Positions 1 through 8,927 of a stretch of 64,000 nucleotides of DNA are shown in pieces (positions within the stretch are counted from its first letter, which is position 1; every line of letters begins with the position of its first letter). The notes under the pieces are model-generated. The model saw only the letters and a program-made list of their open reading frames with translations. It was not told the origin of the DNA and made no database searches. Origin of the DNA: Rhizobium sp. TH2 (lineage in GTDB: Bacteria; Pseudomonadota; Alphaproteobacteria; Rhizobiales; Rhizobiaceae); the NCBI RefSeq assembly GCF_024707525.1, contig NZ_CP062231.1, positions 5,741,501 through 5,805,500 of the forward strand. The letters are read 5' to 3'. Position numbers and translations under genes: made by a program.

Positions 1-126
1 TCGGACTGGTCCAATATCGCCGATTTCCAGGCATTCATGAAGGACATCGCAATCGCAGGCGGCTTGTTCTATGTCGCAGCCGCCGGTGCCGGCATCATCT
101 CGCTCGATACGCGGCGCGGGGTCTAG
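1..126 (+). CDS. DoxX family membrane protein, C-terminal part
   Basis: The open frame runs in from the window edge and stops with TAG at 124-126, leaving 41 residues. The tail has the DoxX look: an amphipathic stretch (FMKDIAIAGG) leading into a small-residue hydrophobic helix and a short basic C-terminus. DoxX proteins are small four-helix inner-membrane proteins of loosely defined redox-related function. The start and most of the protein lie outside the window, so the family call rests on the tail alone. It converges on pcaQ, with only 8 bases between the two stops. Confidence 0.6.
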   Translation, partial: SDWSNIADFQAFMKDIAIAGGLFYVAAAGAGIISLDTRRGV

Positions 127-134
127 GATTCCAC

Positions 135-1058
135 CTAAATTCCTCGTCCGGATTGCTTCACGCGATCGCGGATCGTGTTCATCATGATCGATAGCGACAG
201 GTTGGGTGCTTCATTGGCGCGCGTGGTCAGGCCCACGGCGCCGCGGGTTTCCGACATATCGACCTCCAGCCTCGCCATCCGCCCCGCCTCGATCTCCGAA
301 GCGACGACACCGCCCGAGATCAGCCAGATCGCGTCATAGCGCTGGACATAGGCCCGGCCGAAACTGTCGGATACCGTCTCGACGACATTGGTGAGTTCGG
401 CGATGCCGTTGGTCACCAGGAAGCGATCGACAAAGGGCCTGATCACCGAACCCTGCGTTGGCATCAGCACGGTGTAGTTTGCGATCTCGCCGAGCGAGAA
501 ATTTCTTCGGGAGAGCAGCGGATGACTGCTGCGGACTGCAAAAATCACCTCTTCCGTATAAAGCGGCTCGAAATGCAGGCCGGTCATGCGCTCCGGCGCG
601 GACAGGCGCCCGACCACGAGATCGAGATCGCCGACCCTCAGTGCATCAAGCAGCCAGCGGTTCTCGCCGGTGACGATCGTGGCGAGGCTTCCGGTGCCAG
701 CTTTCAGGAATTCCGCCACCGCTTCCGGCATGAGGCTGACAGACGCGGTCGGCAGCGCGCCGATCCGCAACGGCGGGCCTAGCGAATGCTTTGCCTGCAC
801 GATCGAATCCACGCCGCGCTGCACAGCGGCGATGCTTTCGCCCGCATGCTTGAGAAACACTTCGCCGAAATGACTGATCCTGATGCCACGCCCTTCCTTT
901 TCGAAGAGATCGACGCCAAGATAGTCCTCGAGTTCGCGGATGGTTCGGGTCACGGCCGGTTGGGTGACGGAGAGCACATCAGCGGCCTTGCCCACACTCT
1001 TCTGGCGGGCCACTTCGATGAATGTCTGAAGATGGCGGAACTTGATTCTGCTATCCAT
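135..1058 (-). CDS. pcaQ: LysR-type activator of the pca operon (PcaQ)
   Basis: 307 residues, normal for a LysR regulator. The winged helix-turn-helix lies at about 5-65 (KFRHLQTFIEVARQKSVGKA then TQPAVTRTIRELE), followed by an effector-binding domain of the periplasmic-binding fold. It is transcribed away from pcaDCHGFB and separated from it by 94 bases, the usual arrangement for a LysR regulator and its target. In rhizobia and Agrobacterium, PcaQ activates pcaDCHGB in response to beta-carboxy-cis,cis-muconate or its lactone. The sequence resembles PcaQ more than a generic LysR, and the neighbourhood agrees. The exact inducer is inferred from the family. Confidence 0.9.
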   Translation of the reverse strand: MDSRIKFRHLQTFIEVARQKSVGKAADVLSVTQPAVTRTIRELEDYLGVDLFEKEGRGIRISHFGEVFLKHAGESIAAVQRGVDSIVQAKHSLGPPLRIGALPTASVSLMPEAVAEFLKAGTGSLATIVTGENRWLLDALRVGDLDLVVGRLSAPERMTGLHFEPLYTEEVIFAVRSSHPLLSRRNFSLGEIANYTVLMPTQGSVIRPFVDRFLVTNGIAELTNVVETVSDSFGRAYVQRYDAIWLISGGVVASEIEAGRMARLEVDMSETRGAVGLTTRANEAPNLSLSIMMNTIRDRVKQSGRGI

Positions 1059-1152
1059 GATTCATTCCAGGATTGTTATGGTTTGGGTTGAAAATATCAT
1101 TATACCAAACAATATTCACTGAGTAATTCTGTTCCACATAAGGGAGGCCAGG
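1059..1152. promoter_or_regulatory. pcaQ-pcaD divergent control region with inverted repeat
   Basis: The 94-base divergent spacer contains the inverted repeat GTTTGG (1081-1086) / CCAAAC (1105-1110), with an A/T-rich centre, as expected for a LysR-family operator. The pcaD ribosome site AAGGGAGG lies at 1140-1147, just before the ATG. I do not see the published S. meliloti PcaQ consensus (ATAACC-N4-GGTTAA) in exact form, so this dyad is a candidate only. Confidence 0.4.
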
Positions 1153-1938
1153 ATGGCATTCGCCAATATCAACGGCACGGTACTGCACCACGAATATCTG
1201 ACCGAGGACGAGAACGCGCCGGTCCTCATCCTGATCAATTCGCTCGGCACCGATTTCCGCATCTGGCTGCCCCTGCTTGATGAACTCAACTCGGAATGGT
1301 CGATCCTTCTCTACGACAAGCGCGGCCATGGCTTGTCCGAAGTCGGCAAGCTTCCCTATTCGATCGAAGACCATGCCGACGACCTGATCGGGCTGTGCCG
1401 CCATCTCGGCATCAGGAAAGCGACCATCTATGGCCTTTCGGTCGGTGGGCTGATCGCGCAGAGCGTCTATCTCAAGAAGCCGGAACTGGTGAAGAAGATC
1501 ATCCTCTCCAACACATCCCATAAGATCGGAACGGCGGAGATGTGGGCGGGCCGTATCGCTGATGTCGAGGAACATGGCATCGAATCACTCGCCGACAGCG
1601 TGATGGAACGCTGGTTCACCAAGGACTTTCATCAGCGCCGCAGAACCGACCTCACCGGCTATCGCAACATGCTGGTCCGGCAGGATCGCGCCGGCTATGC
1701 CGCGACCTGCGGCGCGATCCGCGACGCCGATTTCACCGCTTCGGTATCACAGATCAAGGTGCCGGTGCTCTGCATCGTCGGCGACCAGGACGGCTCGACG
1801 CCGCCCGACGTGGTGCGCGCGACGGCAGGCATGATCCCCAATGCCCGCTTCGAGATTATCGAGGGCTGCGGCCATATTCCCTGCGTCGAGCAACCTGCGG
1901 CACTTGCCGACATACTTGATGATTTCATCAACGCTTGA
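1153..1938 (+). CDS. pcaD: 3-oxoadipate enol-lactonase
   Basis: 261 residues, alpha/beta hydrolase fold. The nucleophile elbow GLSVGG (Ser near 97) and the late His in GCGHIPCVEQP are visible; the Asp is likely in VGDQDGSTPP. It hydrolyses 3-oxoadipate enol-lactone to 3-oxoadipate in the cytosol, the step before CoA activation in the beta-ketoadipate pathway. A strong ribosome site (GGGAGG) precedes the ATG. It is the first gene of the pca operon, and its stop lies 11 bases before the ATG chosen for pcaC. Length and context fit PcaD closely. Confidence 0.92.
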   Translation: MAFANINGTVLHHEYLTEDENAPVLILINSLGTDFRIWLPLLDELNSEWSILLYDKRGHGLSEVGKLPYSIEDHADDLIGLCRHLGIRKATIYGLSVGGLIAQSVYLKKPELVKKIILSNTSHKIGTAEMWAGRIADVEEHGIESLADSVMERWFTKDFHQRRRTDLTGYRNMLVRQDRAGYAATCGAIRDADFTASVSQIKVPVLCIVGDQDGSTPPDVVRATAGMIPNARFEIIEGCGHIPCVEQPAALADILDDFINA

Positions 1939-1949
1939 AAGTGACCGCC

Positions 1950-2348
1950 ATGCCGACCCACACCGCATCCGATCGCTATATCCAGGGCATGGCAACCCGC
2001 CGGGCGGTGTTGGGCGATCGTCATGTCGACAAGGCCGAGCAAACCAAGACTGCCTTTGACGAGCCATTCCAGGAGTTGATCACCGAAGCTGCCTGGGGCC
2101 ATGTCTGGTCGCGGCCGGATTTTACCTTGCGCGAGCGCTCGATCGTGACGATTGCGCTTCTTGCCGCACTCGGCCAGGACGAGGAAGTGGCGATGCATGT
2201 GCGGGCCACGGCGAATACCGGCGCGACGCCGGATGATCTTCGTGAAGCCATGCTGCATGTGGCAATCTATGCCGGTGTGCCGGCCGCCAACCACGCGATC
2301 AAGATCATCAAGACGACGCTGGCAGACATGAAGGAGGAACCGACTTGA
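1950..2348 (+). CDS. pcaC: 4-carboxymuconolactone decarboxylase
   Basis: 132 residues from the ATG at 1950. An in-frame TTG at 1935 would add five residues and overlap pcaD, but ATG gives the usual family N-terminus (…[21 protein letters not shown]). The CMD/AhpD-like all-alpha fold is recognisable from the [14 protein letters not shown] and [14 protein letters not shown] segments. It decarboxylates gamma-carboxymuconolactone to 3-oxoadipate enol-lactone, the substrate of PcaD. Its TGA overlaps the TTG start of pcaH, suggesting translational coupling. Confidence 0.92.
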   Translation: MPTHTASDRYIQGMATRRAVLGDRHVDKAEQTKTAFDEPFQELITEAAWGHVWSRPDFTLRERSIVTIALLAALGQDEEVAMHVRATANTGATPDDLREAMLHVAIYAGVPAANHAIKIIKTTLADMKEEPT

Positions 2349-3085
2349 AGAACACACCGCCCGAAACCGGCACCTTCTTCGCTCGCGACCGCGAGTGGCA
2401 TCCGCCGGCCTTCACGCCGATCTACAAGACATCCGTGGCGCGATCGCCGCAACGGGCGCTGCTCTCTTTTGACAGCACCAAAACCGAGATCACCGGTCCG
2501 GCCTTCGGCCACAACTTGCTCGGCGCGCTCGATAACGACCTGATCCTGAATTACGCCCGGCCGGGCGAGATGGCGATCGGCCAGCGCATCCTCGTCCATG
2601 GACGGGTAATGGACGAGCGCGGTCGTGGCGTCGGCGGCACGCTGGTCGAATTCTGGCAGGCCAATGCCGGCGGACGCTATCGCCACAAGAAGGAACTCTA
2701 TACCGCGCCGCTGGACCCCAATTTCGGCGGTGTCGGCCGGACGATCACCGATGGCGAGGGCTATTACTGGCTGAAAACCATCAAGCCCGGTCCCTATCCC
2801 TGGCCGAACGGCCCCAACGACTGGCGGCCGGCCCATATCCATTTCTCGGTTTTCGGCCATGGCTTTGCCCAGCGGCTGATCACGCAGATGTATTTCGAGG
2901 GCGATCCGCTGATCTGGCGCTGTCCGATCGTCCGCACGATTCCCGACAAGGCGGCGGTCGAGCAGCTGATCGCGCCGCTCGACATGAACGCGACGATCCC
3001 GATGGATATGCGCGCCTACAAATTCGACATCGTGCTGCGCGGCCGTCGCTCGACGCTGTTCGAGAACAAGCTGGAGGGCAACTGA
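2345..3085 (+). CDS. pcaH: Protocatechuate 3,4-dioxygenase beta subunit
   Basis: 246 residues. The start is TTG at 2345, overlapping the pcaC stop and preceded by AAGGAGG. The four non-haem Fe(III) ligands are present at the spacing known for Pseudomonas PcaH: Tyr112 (GRYRHK), Tyr151 (PGPYPW), His164 and His166 (AHIHF). With PcaG it forms the intradiol ring-cleaving enzyme that converts protocatechuate plus O2 to 3-carboxy-cis,cis-muconate. The conserved DPNFGGVGR block is also seen. The one-base gap to pcaG suggests stoichiometric translation. Confidence 0.95.
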   Translation: MKNTPPETGTFFARDREWHPPAFTPIYKTSVARSPQRALLSFDSTKTEITGPAFGHNLLGALDNDLILNYARPGEMAIGQRILVHGRVMDERGRGVGGTLVEFWQANAGGRYRHKKELYTAPLDPNFGGVGRTITDGEGYYWLKTIKPGPYPWPNGPNDWRPAHIHFSVFGHGFAQRLITQMYFEGDPLIWRCPIVRTIPDKAAVEQLIAPLDMNATIPMDMRAYKFDIVLRGRRSTLFENKLEGN

Positions 3086-3086
3086 C

Positions 3087-3710
3087 ATGGTTCAGAGTCT
3101 GAATTATCTCAAGGAAACACCCTCCCAGACCGCCGGCCCCTATGTCCATATCGGCTGCACGCCGAACTTCGCGGAAATCACGGGCGTTTTTCCAACCGAT
3201 CTCGGCTGCGGCTCGCTGGTCAACGAAAAGACGCGCGGCGAACGCATCACCATCCGTGGCCGGGTCATCGACGGCACCGGGACACCCTTGCGCGATGCGA
3301 TGGTGGAGATCTGGCAGGCGGACAGCGAAGGGCTCTATAACAGCCCGGCGGAAACGCGCGGACAAGCCGATCCCGACTTCATCGGCTGGGGACGCTGCCC
3401 GTCCGACATGACGACGGGCGAATTCGTTTTCCACACGATCAAGCCCGGCCGGGCGCCATTCCGTGAGAACGATCCGCGCCCGATGGCGCCGCATGTATTG
3501 TTCTGGATCGTCGCGCGCGGCATCAATATCGGCCTGCAGACGCGGATGTACTTCTCCGACGAGGAGGCCGCCAATACCGAGGACCCGATGCTCATGCGCA
3601 TCGAGCACCGCGTGCGCGTCCCCACCCTGATCGGCCGGCGCGAGGGTGACGTCGTAACCTTCGACATCCATTTGCAGGGTGACAAGGAAACCATCTTCTT
3701 CGATATGTGA
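3087..3710 (+). CDS. pcaG: Protocatechuate 3,4-dioxygenase alpha subunit
   Basis: 207 residues, the usual length. The N-terminus has the alpha-subunit motif TPSQTAGPYVHIG, and the intradiol dioxygenase core includes VEIWQADSEGLYNSPAE and the HVLFWIVARGINIGLQTRMYF region. The alpha subunit lacks the iron ligands of PcaH but shapes the active site. The ATG begins one base after the pcaH stop. No irregularities were seen. Confidence 0.94.
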   Translation: MVQSLNYLKETPSQTAGPYVHIGCTPNFAEITGVFPTDLGCGSLVNEKTRGERITIRGRVIDGTGTPLRDAMVEIWQADSEGLYNSPAETRGQADPDFIGWGRCPSDMTTGEFVFHTIKPGRAPFRENDPRPMAPHVLFWIVARGINIGLQTRMYFSDEEAANTEDPMLMRIEHRVRVPTLIGRREGDVVTFDIHLQGDKETIFFDM

Positions 3711-3760
3711 GCGACGAGCGCTTGAGAAAATACCGCCCGCTGGGCGAGGAAAGGTTTGAT

Positions 3761-4963
3761 ATGTCCGACGCTTTTATCTGTGCCTACATCCGCACACCCA
3801 TCGGCCGCTTCGGCGGCGCCTTGTCCACCGTTCGGGCCGATGACCTGGCTGCGATTCCGCTCAAGGCTCTCATGGCCGGCAATTCCTCGGTGGATTTCGA
3901 GGCCGTGGATGAAGTGATCTTCGGCTGCGCCAATCAGGCCGGCGAAGACAATCGCAATGTCGCGCGTATGTCGCTGCTGCTGGCTGGCCTGCCGGTCAAT
4001 GTACCGGGCACGACGATGAACCGCCTTTGCGGATCCGGCATGGATGCCGTGATCACCGCAGCCCGTGCGATCAAGGCGGGCGAGGCGGAACTGATCATCG
4101 CCGGCGGCGTCGAGAGCATGAGCCGCGCGCCCTTCGTCATGCCCAAGGCCGATACGGCCTTCTCGCGCAATGCCGAGATCTACGACACGACCATCGGCTG
4201 GCGCTTCATCAACCCTTTGATGAAGAAGCAATACGGCGTCGATTCCATGCCCGAGACCGGCGAGAACGTCGCCGATGAATACAAGGTGAGCCGCGAGGAC
4301 CAGGATGCTTTCGCCCTCCGCTCGCAAGCGAAAGCGGCTGCCGCGCAGGCCAATGGCAGGCTGGCCAGGGAAATCACGCCGGTCACCATTCCAAGCCGCA
4401 AGGGCGAGCCGGTCGTCGTGGAGAAGGACGAGCATCCGCGTGCCACCAACATGGAAGCGCTCGGCAAGCTGAGGCCGATCGTCCGCGCTGACGGCACCGT
4501 CACCGCAGGCAACGCCTCGGGCGTCAACGATGGTGCGGCGGCGCTGATCGTCGCTTCGGAAGCCGCTGCGAAAAAGCATGGCCTGACCCCGATCGCCCGG
4601 ATCCTCGGCGGTGCAACCGCCGGCGTACCACCGCGCATCATGGGTATCGGCCCGGCACCCGCCACCCAGAAACTGCTCGCCCGGTTGGGCCTGAAGCAGG
4701 AGCAACTCGATGTCTTCGAACTCAACGAAGCCTTCGCCAGCCAGGGCCTCGCGACACTCAGGCTTCTCGGCATTGCCGACGACGACACGCGGGTCAACCG
4801 CAACGGCGGCGCCATCGCGCTCGGGCATCCGCTCGGCATGTCGGGCGCGCGTATTGCGGGCACGGCCGCATTGGAACTCACTGAGACGGGCGGACGTTAC
4901 GCGGTAGCGACCATGTGCATCGGCGTTGGCCAGGGCATTGCGGTTGCGCTCGAACGCGTGTGA
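3761..4963 (+). CDS. pcaF: 3-oxoadipyl-CoA thiolase
   Basis: 400 residues from the ATG at 3761, preceded by GAGGAAAGG. A longer in-frame reading from 3707 would overlap pcaG and lacks thiolase-like sequence. Catalytic residues of the thiolase family are visible: Cys90 in MNRLCGSGMDAV, His356 in GGAIALGHPLGMSGAR and Cys386 in CIGVGQG. It cleaves beta-ketoadipyl-CoA with CoA to succinyl-CoA and acetyl-CoA. It sits between pcaG and pcaB, which is not the textbook rhizobial pcaDCHGB order. A degradative acetyl-CoA acetyltransferase is the alternative, but context favours PcaF. Confidence 0.88.
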   Translation: MSDAFICAYIRTPIGRFGGALSTVRADDLAAIPLKALMAGNSSVDFEAVDEVIFGCANQAGEDNRNVARMSLLLAGLPVNVPGTTMNRLCGSGMDAVITAARAIKAGEAELIIAGGVESMSRAPFVMPKADTAFSRNAEIYDTTIGWRFINPLMKKQYGVDSMPETGENVADEYKVSREDQDAFALRSQAKAAAAQANGRLAREITPVTIPSRKGEPVVVEKDEHPRATNMEALGKLRPIVRADGTVTAGNASGVNDGAAALIVASEAAAKKHGLTPIARILGGATAGVPPRIMGIGPAPATQKLLARLGLKQEQLDVFELNEAFASQGLATLRLLGIADDDTRVNRNGGAIALGHPLGMSGARIAGTAALELTETGGRYAVATMCIGVGQGIAVALERV

Positions 4964-4978
4964 TACTCGATCCACGAC

Positions 4979-6037
4979 ATGGCGGGACCGATGACTGGAT
5001 TTCTCGATTTGCTGCTCAAGGACGAGGCGCTCGAAGCGCTGATCGGGACAGAGGCCGATATCACGGCGATGATCAGCGTCGAACTGGCGCTCGCCAAGGC
5101 GACCTGTGCATGCAGCCTGATCGGCGAAGACACGGCCAAAGCGATCGCGACCGCCGGCCATGGCTTCAAGCCCGACCTTGCAAAGCTCAACGGAGCGACG
5201 CTGAAGGACGGTGTCGTTGTACCTGAACTTGTCAGGCAGTTGCAGGCCTCTGTCGGCGCGCCGCATGATGTATCGGTTCATTTCGGCGCGACCAGCCAGG
5301 ACATCATCGACACCGCGCTGGCCGTGGAGCTCATCGCCGTCTTCGAACTCTTCGATGGCAGGCTCCAGGCTTTGCTGAAATCGCTCGATCATCTCGCGGC
5401 GACCGCTGGCGACAATCCGCTGATGGGCCGAACGCGCATGCAGGCGGCGATTCCGATCAAGGTCTCTGACCGCCTCGCCGTATGGCGCGGGCTGGTCGAG
5501 CGGGTGCATGTCGCACTCGGCGAGGTCCGCTCGCACAATCTCATCGTCTCGCTTGCCGGCCCCGCCGGAACATCCGAGAAATTTGGCGGCCGGATAGGTG
5601 ACGTCCGTCATGCCATGGCGGCACTGCTCCATCTCGGCGTGCCGGATTACGTGCCGCATGCGGCGCGCGACCGGATCGCCGCTCTCGGCAACTGGTTGAG
5701 CCAGGTCACCGGCGCCCTCGGCAAGATCGGCCAGGACATCGCGCTGATGGCGCAGAACGAAATCGCCGAGATTGCACTCTCCGGCACCGGCGGCTCGTCC
5801 GCCATGGCCCACAAGCAGAACCCGGTGCGGGCCGAGGTGCTGGTCGCGCTCGCCCGCTACAATGCCGTCCAGGTCTCCGGCCTGCATCAGTCGCTGGTGC
5901 ACGAGCAGGAGCGTTCAGGCGCCGCCTGGACGCTCGAATGGATGATCCTGCCGGGGATGCTGAACGCAACGGGTACGGCGCTGATCCATGCAGAGGCATT
6001 GCTGGGATCAGTGAGACGGATGGGTTCGGCTGGCTGA
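4979..6037 (+). CDS. pcaB: 3-carboxy-cis,cis-muconate cycloisomerase
   Basis: 352 residues, fumarase/aspartase superfamily. The superfamily signature GSSAMAHKQNP lies at about 272-282, and the TSQD region near 105-108 is the conserved active-site helix. It lactonises 3-carboxy-cis,cis-muconate to gamma-carboxymuconolactone. The start is ATG 4979 or ATG 4991 (MTGFLDLL…); the second gives a more usual N-terminus. It is the last gene of the operon, so the product of PcaHG is handled by a gene downstream of pcaF. Confidence 0.93.
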   Translation: MAGPMTGFLDLLLKDEALEALIGTEADITAMISVELALAKATCACSLIGEDTAKAIATAGHGFKPDLAKLNGATLKDGVVVPELVRQLQASVGAPHDVSVHFGATSQDIIDTALAVELIAVFELFDGRLQALLKSLDHLAATAGDNPLMGRTRMQAAIPIKVSDRLAVWRGLVERVHVALGEVRSHNLIVSLAGPAGTSEKFGGRIGDVRHAMAALLHLGVPDYVPHAARDRIAALGNWLSQVTGALGKIGQDIALMAQNEIAEIALSGTGGSSAMAHKQNPVRAEVLVALARYNAVQVSGLHQSLVHEQERSGAAWTLEWMILPGMLNATGTALIHAEALLGSVRRMGSAG

Positions 6038-6150
6038 GAGCCAGTGTCTGCTTCATTTTGCTCGACGCATAGTGCACATGGCTCCAATACATATCACGCA
6101 TCGAACAAGCCTTGCCGTGTGCGCCCCATTCATGCTATTCGTGATCAACC

Positions 6151-6172
6151 CATCATACATATCGATATGATG
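6151..6172. promoter_or_regulatory. Candidate HipB operator upstream of hipBA
   Basis: A perfect inverted repeat, CATCATA-N8-TATGATG, ends 19 bases before the hipB ATG. The 8-base spacer is the same as in the E. coli HipB operator (TATCC-N8-GGATA). The position and symmetry fit autorepression by the antitoxin; binding is inferred. Confidence 0.5.
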
Positions 6173-6191
6173 TGAGCTATGGATAGAACAA

Positions 6192-6536
6192 ATGCCGGCA
6201 ACAAGAAAGACCAGCTACGCCCGCTATACGCTTGCAGCGGCGAAGTTGCTCGGAGAGTTGATCCAGCTCGAGCGCAAATCCCGGCGCATGACGGCGCAGG
6301 AACTGGCCGAGCGGCTCGGCGTCGCGCGCGGCACCGTGCTGCGGCTGGAGCTTGGCGATCCCAAGGTCGAGCTCGGCATCGCCTTCGAGGCCTGCACGAT
6401 CCTCGGCATCCACTTGTTCGAACAGCAGGATCTCGGCGGGCTCGTATCGCGCGCCGATGATGTCGGCAAGCAACTCGCACTTCTGCCGAAATACGCAAGG
6501 CCAACAAAGCAGGCGGTCGTCGACGATGACTTCTAG
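6192..6536 (+). CDS. HipB-like antitoxin / XRE-family repressor
   Basis: 114 residues. The helix-turn-helix of the Cro/C1 type is at about 20-75 (LLGELIQLERKSRRMTAQEL then RLGVARGTVLRLELGDP). It overlaps the downstream HipA-like kinase gene by 11 bases, the classic HipBA arrangement in which the antitoxin is translated first, binds the kinase and represses its own promoter. A 22-bp dyad just upstream is the likely operator. Longer than E. coli HipB (88 residues) by a basic N-terminus and a C-terminal tail. Confidence 0.8.
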   Translation: MPATRKTSYARYTLAAAKLLGELIQLERKSRRMTAQELAERLGVARGTVLRLELGDPKVELGIAFEACTILGIHLFEQQDLGGLVSRADDVGKQLALLPKYARPTKQAVVDDDF

Positions 6537-7839
6537 AGAAAGCCAGCCACCTGAGGCCTATGTCTGGACATGGCTCCCGGATGCGACGCAGCCGATCGTC
6601 GCGGGCAGGCTCGTGCCGATCGAAGAGGAAATCTGCTTCATCTACGGTCGCTCATACCGGGAGAACCCCGAGGCGATACCGCTCTATCTGCCCGAACTGC
6701 CGCTCGGATCGGACTTGATCCGCCCAATGCACGGGCTCGCCATGCCGAGCGCGATCCGCGATGCTTCACCCGATGCATGGGGACGGCGCGTCATCCTCAA
6801 CCGGGCATCCGGGCACAAGGGCGATGCTCTCGATGAGCTTGAGCTGGACGAACTCACCTTTCTCCTGGAATCCGGATCGGATCGCGTCGGGGCGCTCGAC
6901 TTCCAGACCTCGGCCACGCATTACGTCGCGCGTGGCGGCGCCCATGCTTCGCTGGGCGAGCTCCTGGCATCCGCCGAACGCGTGGAGCGCAATCTGCCGC
7001 TCAGCGTGGAGCTCGACCAGGCCCTCCATCATGGCAGTTCCATCGGCGGGGCGAGACCCAAGGCTCTTATCGATGACGGAGCGAAAAAATACATCGCGAA
7101 ATTCTCGAGCAGCAGCGATATCTACAGCGTCGTGAAGGGCGAATATATCGCGATGCGCCTGGCGGCACTCGCCGGGTTGAGCGTACCATCGGTGCGGTTG
7201 GTGCAGGCGTCCGGCAAGGACGTCCTGCTTGTCGAGCGTTTCGACCGCGTCAACGTTGCCGGCACATGGCGGCGCAGGGCGATGGTGTCGGGCTTGACCA
7301 TGCTCGAACTCGATGAGATGCAGGCCCGATATGCGAGCTACCAGGATCTGGCCGAAATTGTGCGGATACGCTTCACACGGGTTTCCGAAACGCTTCGCGA
7401 GCTTTTTGCCCGAATAAGCTTGAATATCCTTGTCGGCAATCTCGATGATCATGCACGCAATCATGCGGCTTTCTGGGATGGCTCTTCCCTCGCGCTGACT
7501 CCGGCTTATGATGTCTGCCCGCAGCCGCGATCCGGGCAGGAGGCGAGCCAGGCCATGTTGATTTCCGGTCAGAACCGGGCGAGCCAGATCGCCAGCTGTC
7601 TTGGAGCGGCGCCGCATTTCCATCTCGATAGTCATCAAGCGATCGAGATCGTCGCGGGCCAGATCCGCGTGATCGGCGAGAACTGGCGCGCCCTATGCGC
7701 CGAAGCCGATCTGGGCGAGGTCGACCGCGCCCTGTTCTGGGGGCGGCAATTTCTCAACCCTTATGCCTTCTATAATCTCGAAGGCGCGGCCGTGGCATTG
7801 GCGGACCAGGCGACGGTCTACCGCGCAGAGAATGGTTAG
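6526..7839 (+). CDS. HipA-like serine/threonine kinase toxin
   Basis: 437 residues from the ATG at 6526, which overlaps the hipB stop; the open frame upstream of this ATG is out-of-frame hipB. Hallmarks of HipA: the mobile P-loop SSIGGARPKA (171-180), with the serine equivalent to the autophosphorylation site of E. coli HipA; the catalytic loop NLDDHARN (305-312); and the metal-binding AYDVCP (327-332). E. coli HipA phosphorylates glutamyl-tRNA synthetase and causes growth arrest; the target here is unknown. All catalytic residues look intact. It converges on the DUF1513 gene with a 4-base stop overlap. Confidence 0.85.
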   Translation: MTSRESQPPEAYVWTWLPDATQPIVAGRLVPIEEEICFIYGRSYRENPEAIPLYLPELPLGSDLIRPMHGLAMPSAIRDASPDAWGRRVILNRASGHKGDALDELELDELTFLLESGSDRVGALDFQTSATHYVARGGAHASLGELLASAERVERNLPLSVELDQALHHGSSIGGARPKALIDDGAKKYIAKFSSSSDIYSVVKGEYIAMRLAALAGLSVPSVRLVQASGKDVLLVERFDRVNVAGTWRRRAMVSGLTMLELDEMQARYASYQDLAEIVRIRFTRVSETLRELFARISLNILVGNLDDHARNHAAFWDGSSLALTPAYDVCPQPRSGQEASQAMLISGQNRASQIASCLGAAPHFHLDSHQAIEIVAGQIRVIGENWRALCAEADLGEVDRALFWGRQFLNPYAFYNLEGAAVALADQATVYRAENG

Positions 7840-8927
7840 CGCAGCCGCGTGATGTGATTGTCCCAGGCAAGCTCGGATTTCGCCGCGCCGAATTCGCCCG
7901 TCTCCGTCGAGCGCACGAACAGCTTTTCCTCGCGCGCCAGCCCGCAGACGCCGGGGATCTTTTCCTCATAGGCCACCTTGCCGGTATCCGTGTCGAATGC
8001 CGCCCATTGCCCGCCCTGTGGAGAGGAGATCGCGACAAGCCCCGCATCGCGGTTGACGGTGACGGAGCCGACATAATTGTCGAAACCCTTGAGCACCGGC
8101 TCCGGGATATCTATGAAGCGCACGTCTTCGCCACGGCGGAAGCTGCCGAGCAATTGCGGGTGGCGGTTGCGTGCGCCTTCGAACTGGCAGCCGAACCACA
8201 CACGGCCCTTGGCGTCCAAATCCATATGGCGCGTCGAAAGCTGGCGGATATCGTCCGGCATATCGTGCTTTTCGACCAGCCGCCCATCGGCAAGATCGAC
8301 GATGACTAGTGACGGCTCCATATGGTCGATATTGAGCTTGGCGCGGCCGGTATCGGGGTGCTGCTTGATGCCACCATTGGCGATGGCGAGATAGCGCCCG
8401 CCCTCGATCAACTGGATATCATGCGTATCCATCCCATGCGCCGGGAATTCGCCGACCTTCCGGTAACCGGATCGCGCGTCGTAAAGTCCGATCATGCCCG
8501 AGTAATTGTCGAAGTCGTTCTCCGAGACATAGAGCAGCTTGCCATCGGGTGAAAACACGCCGTGGCCGAAGAAGTGCCGGTCCTCCGCCGCTTCGATCAG
8601 CTTCACCGGCTCGCCGGTTTGCGTGTCGAACACCAGCGCGAACGTGCCGGGGCGGCGCGCGAAGGCCACGGCGCGGGCCGAGGTGGTGTCGAAGCAGACA
8701 TCATGGCCGCGATCGGGAAGCGCGATGCGGCTGATCTCCCGGCCCTGTTCGGTCAGTAGCGCCACCCCGTAGCTCTCGTCCTTGGCCATGAAGGCGGCAG
8801 CGAAAACCGCGTCCGCCCTTGCCAATGCATCGGCCTGTCGCGGTAGCAGCGAAGCGGCGAAGCCTGCGCCTGCCGCCTTGAGGAATTCGCGCTTGCTCAG
8901 CAAGGGCGTGATCATCTCAGTCGCCAT
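7836..8927 (-). CDS. DUF1513 beta-propeller-like periplasmic protein
   Basis: About 363 residues from MATEMI, or 359 from the ATG at 8915. Either start overlaps or abuts the preceding imelysin gene. The N-terminus carries a signal with a KREFLKAAGAGFAASLLP segment resembling a Tat or Sec leader; the rest has repeated beta-strand blocks (FSPDGKLLYVSEND, GRYLAIANGG, GLVAISSPQGGQWAAFDTDTG) typical of a WD40/YVTN-like propeller. DUF1513 genes are commonly the last gene of imelysin/di-haem oxidoreductase clusters, as here. The role is unknown; a periplasmic metal or redox function is inferred from context. Confidence 0.75.
   Translation of the reverse strand: MATEMITPLLSKREFLKAAGAGFAASLLPRQADALARADAVFAAAFMAKDESYGVALLTEQGREISRIALPDRGHDVCFDTTSARAVAFARRPGTFALVFDTQTGEPVKLIEAAEDRHFFGHGVFSPDGKLLYVSENDFDNYSGMIGLYDARSGYRKVGEFPAHGMDTHDIQLIEGGRYLAIANGGIKQHPDTGRAKLNIDHMEPSLVIVDLADGRLVEKHDMPDDIRQLSTRHMDLDAKGRVWFGCQFEGARNRHPQLLGSFRRGEDVRFIDIPEPVLKGFDNYVGSVTVNRDAGLVAISSPQGGQWAAFDTDTGKVAYEEKIPGVCGLAREEKLFVRSTETGEFGAAKSELAWDNHITRLR

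Noticed and set aside
1059..1152. Exact PcaQ box ATAACC-N4-GGTTAA
   Set aside because: Not found in exact form; only the GTTTGG/CCAAAC dyad is reported.
3335..5902. Minus-strand open frame of 855 codons
   Set aside because: It is antisense to pcaG, pcaF and pcaB, whose catalytic motifs are all on the plus strand; a long shadow in GC-rich DNA.
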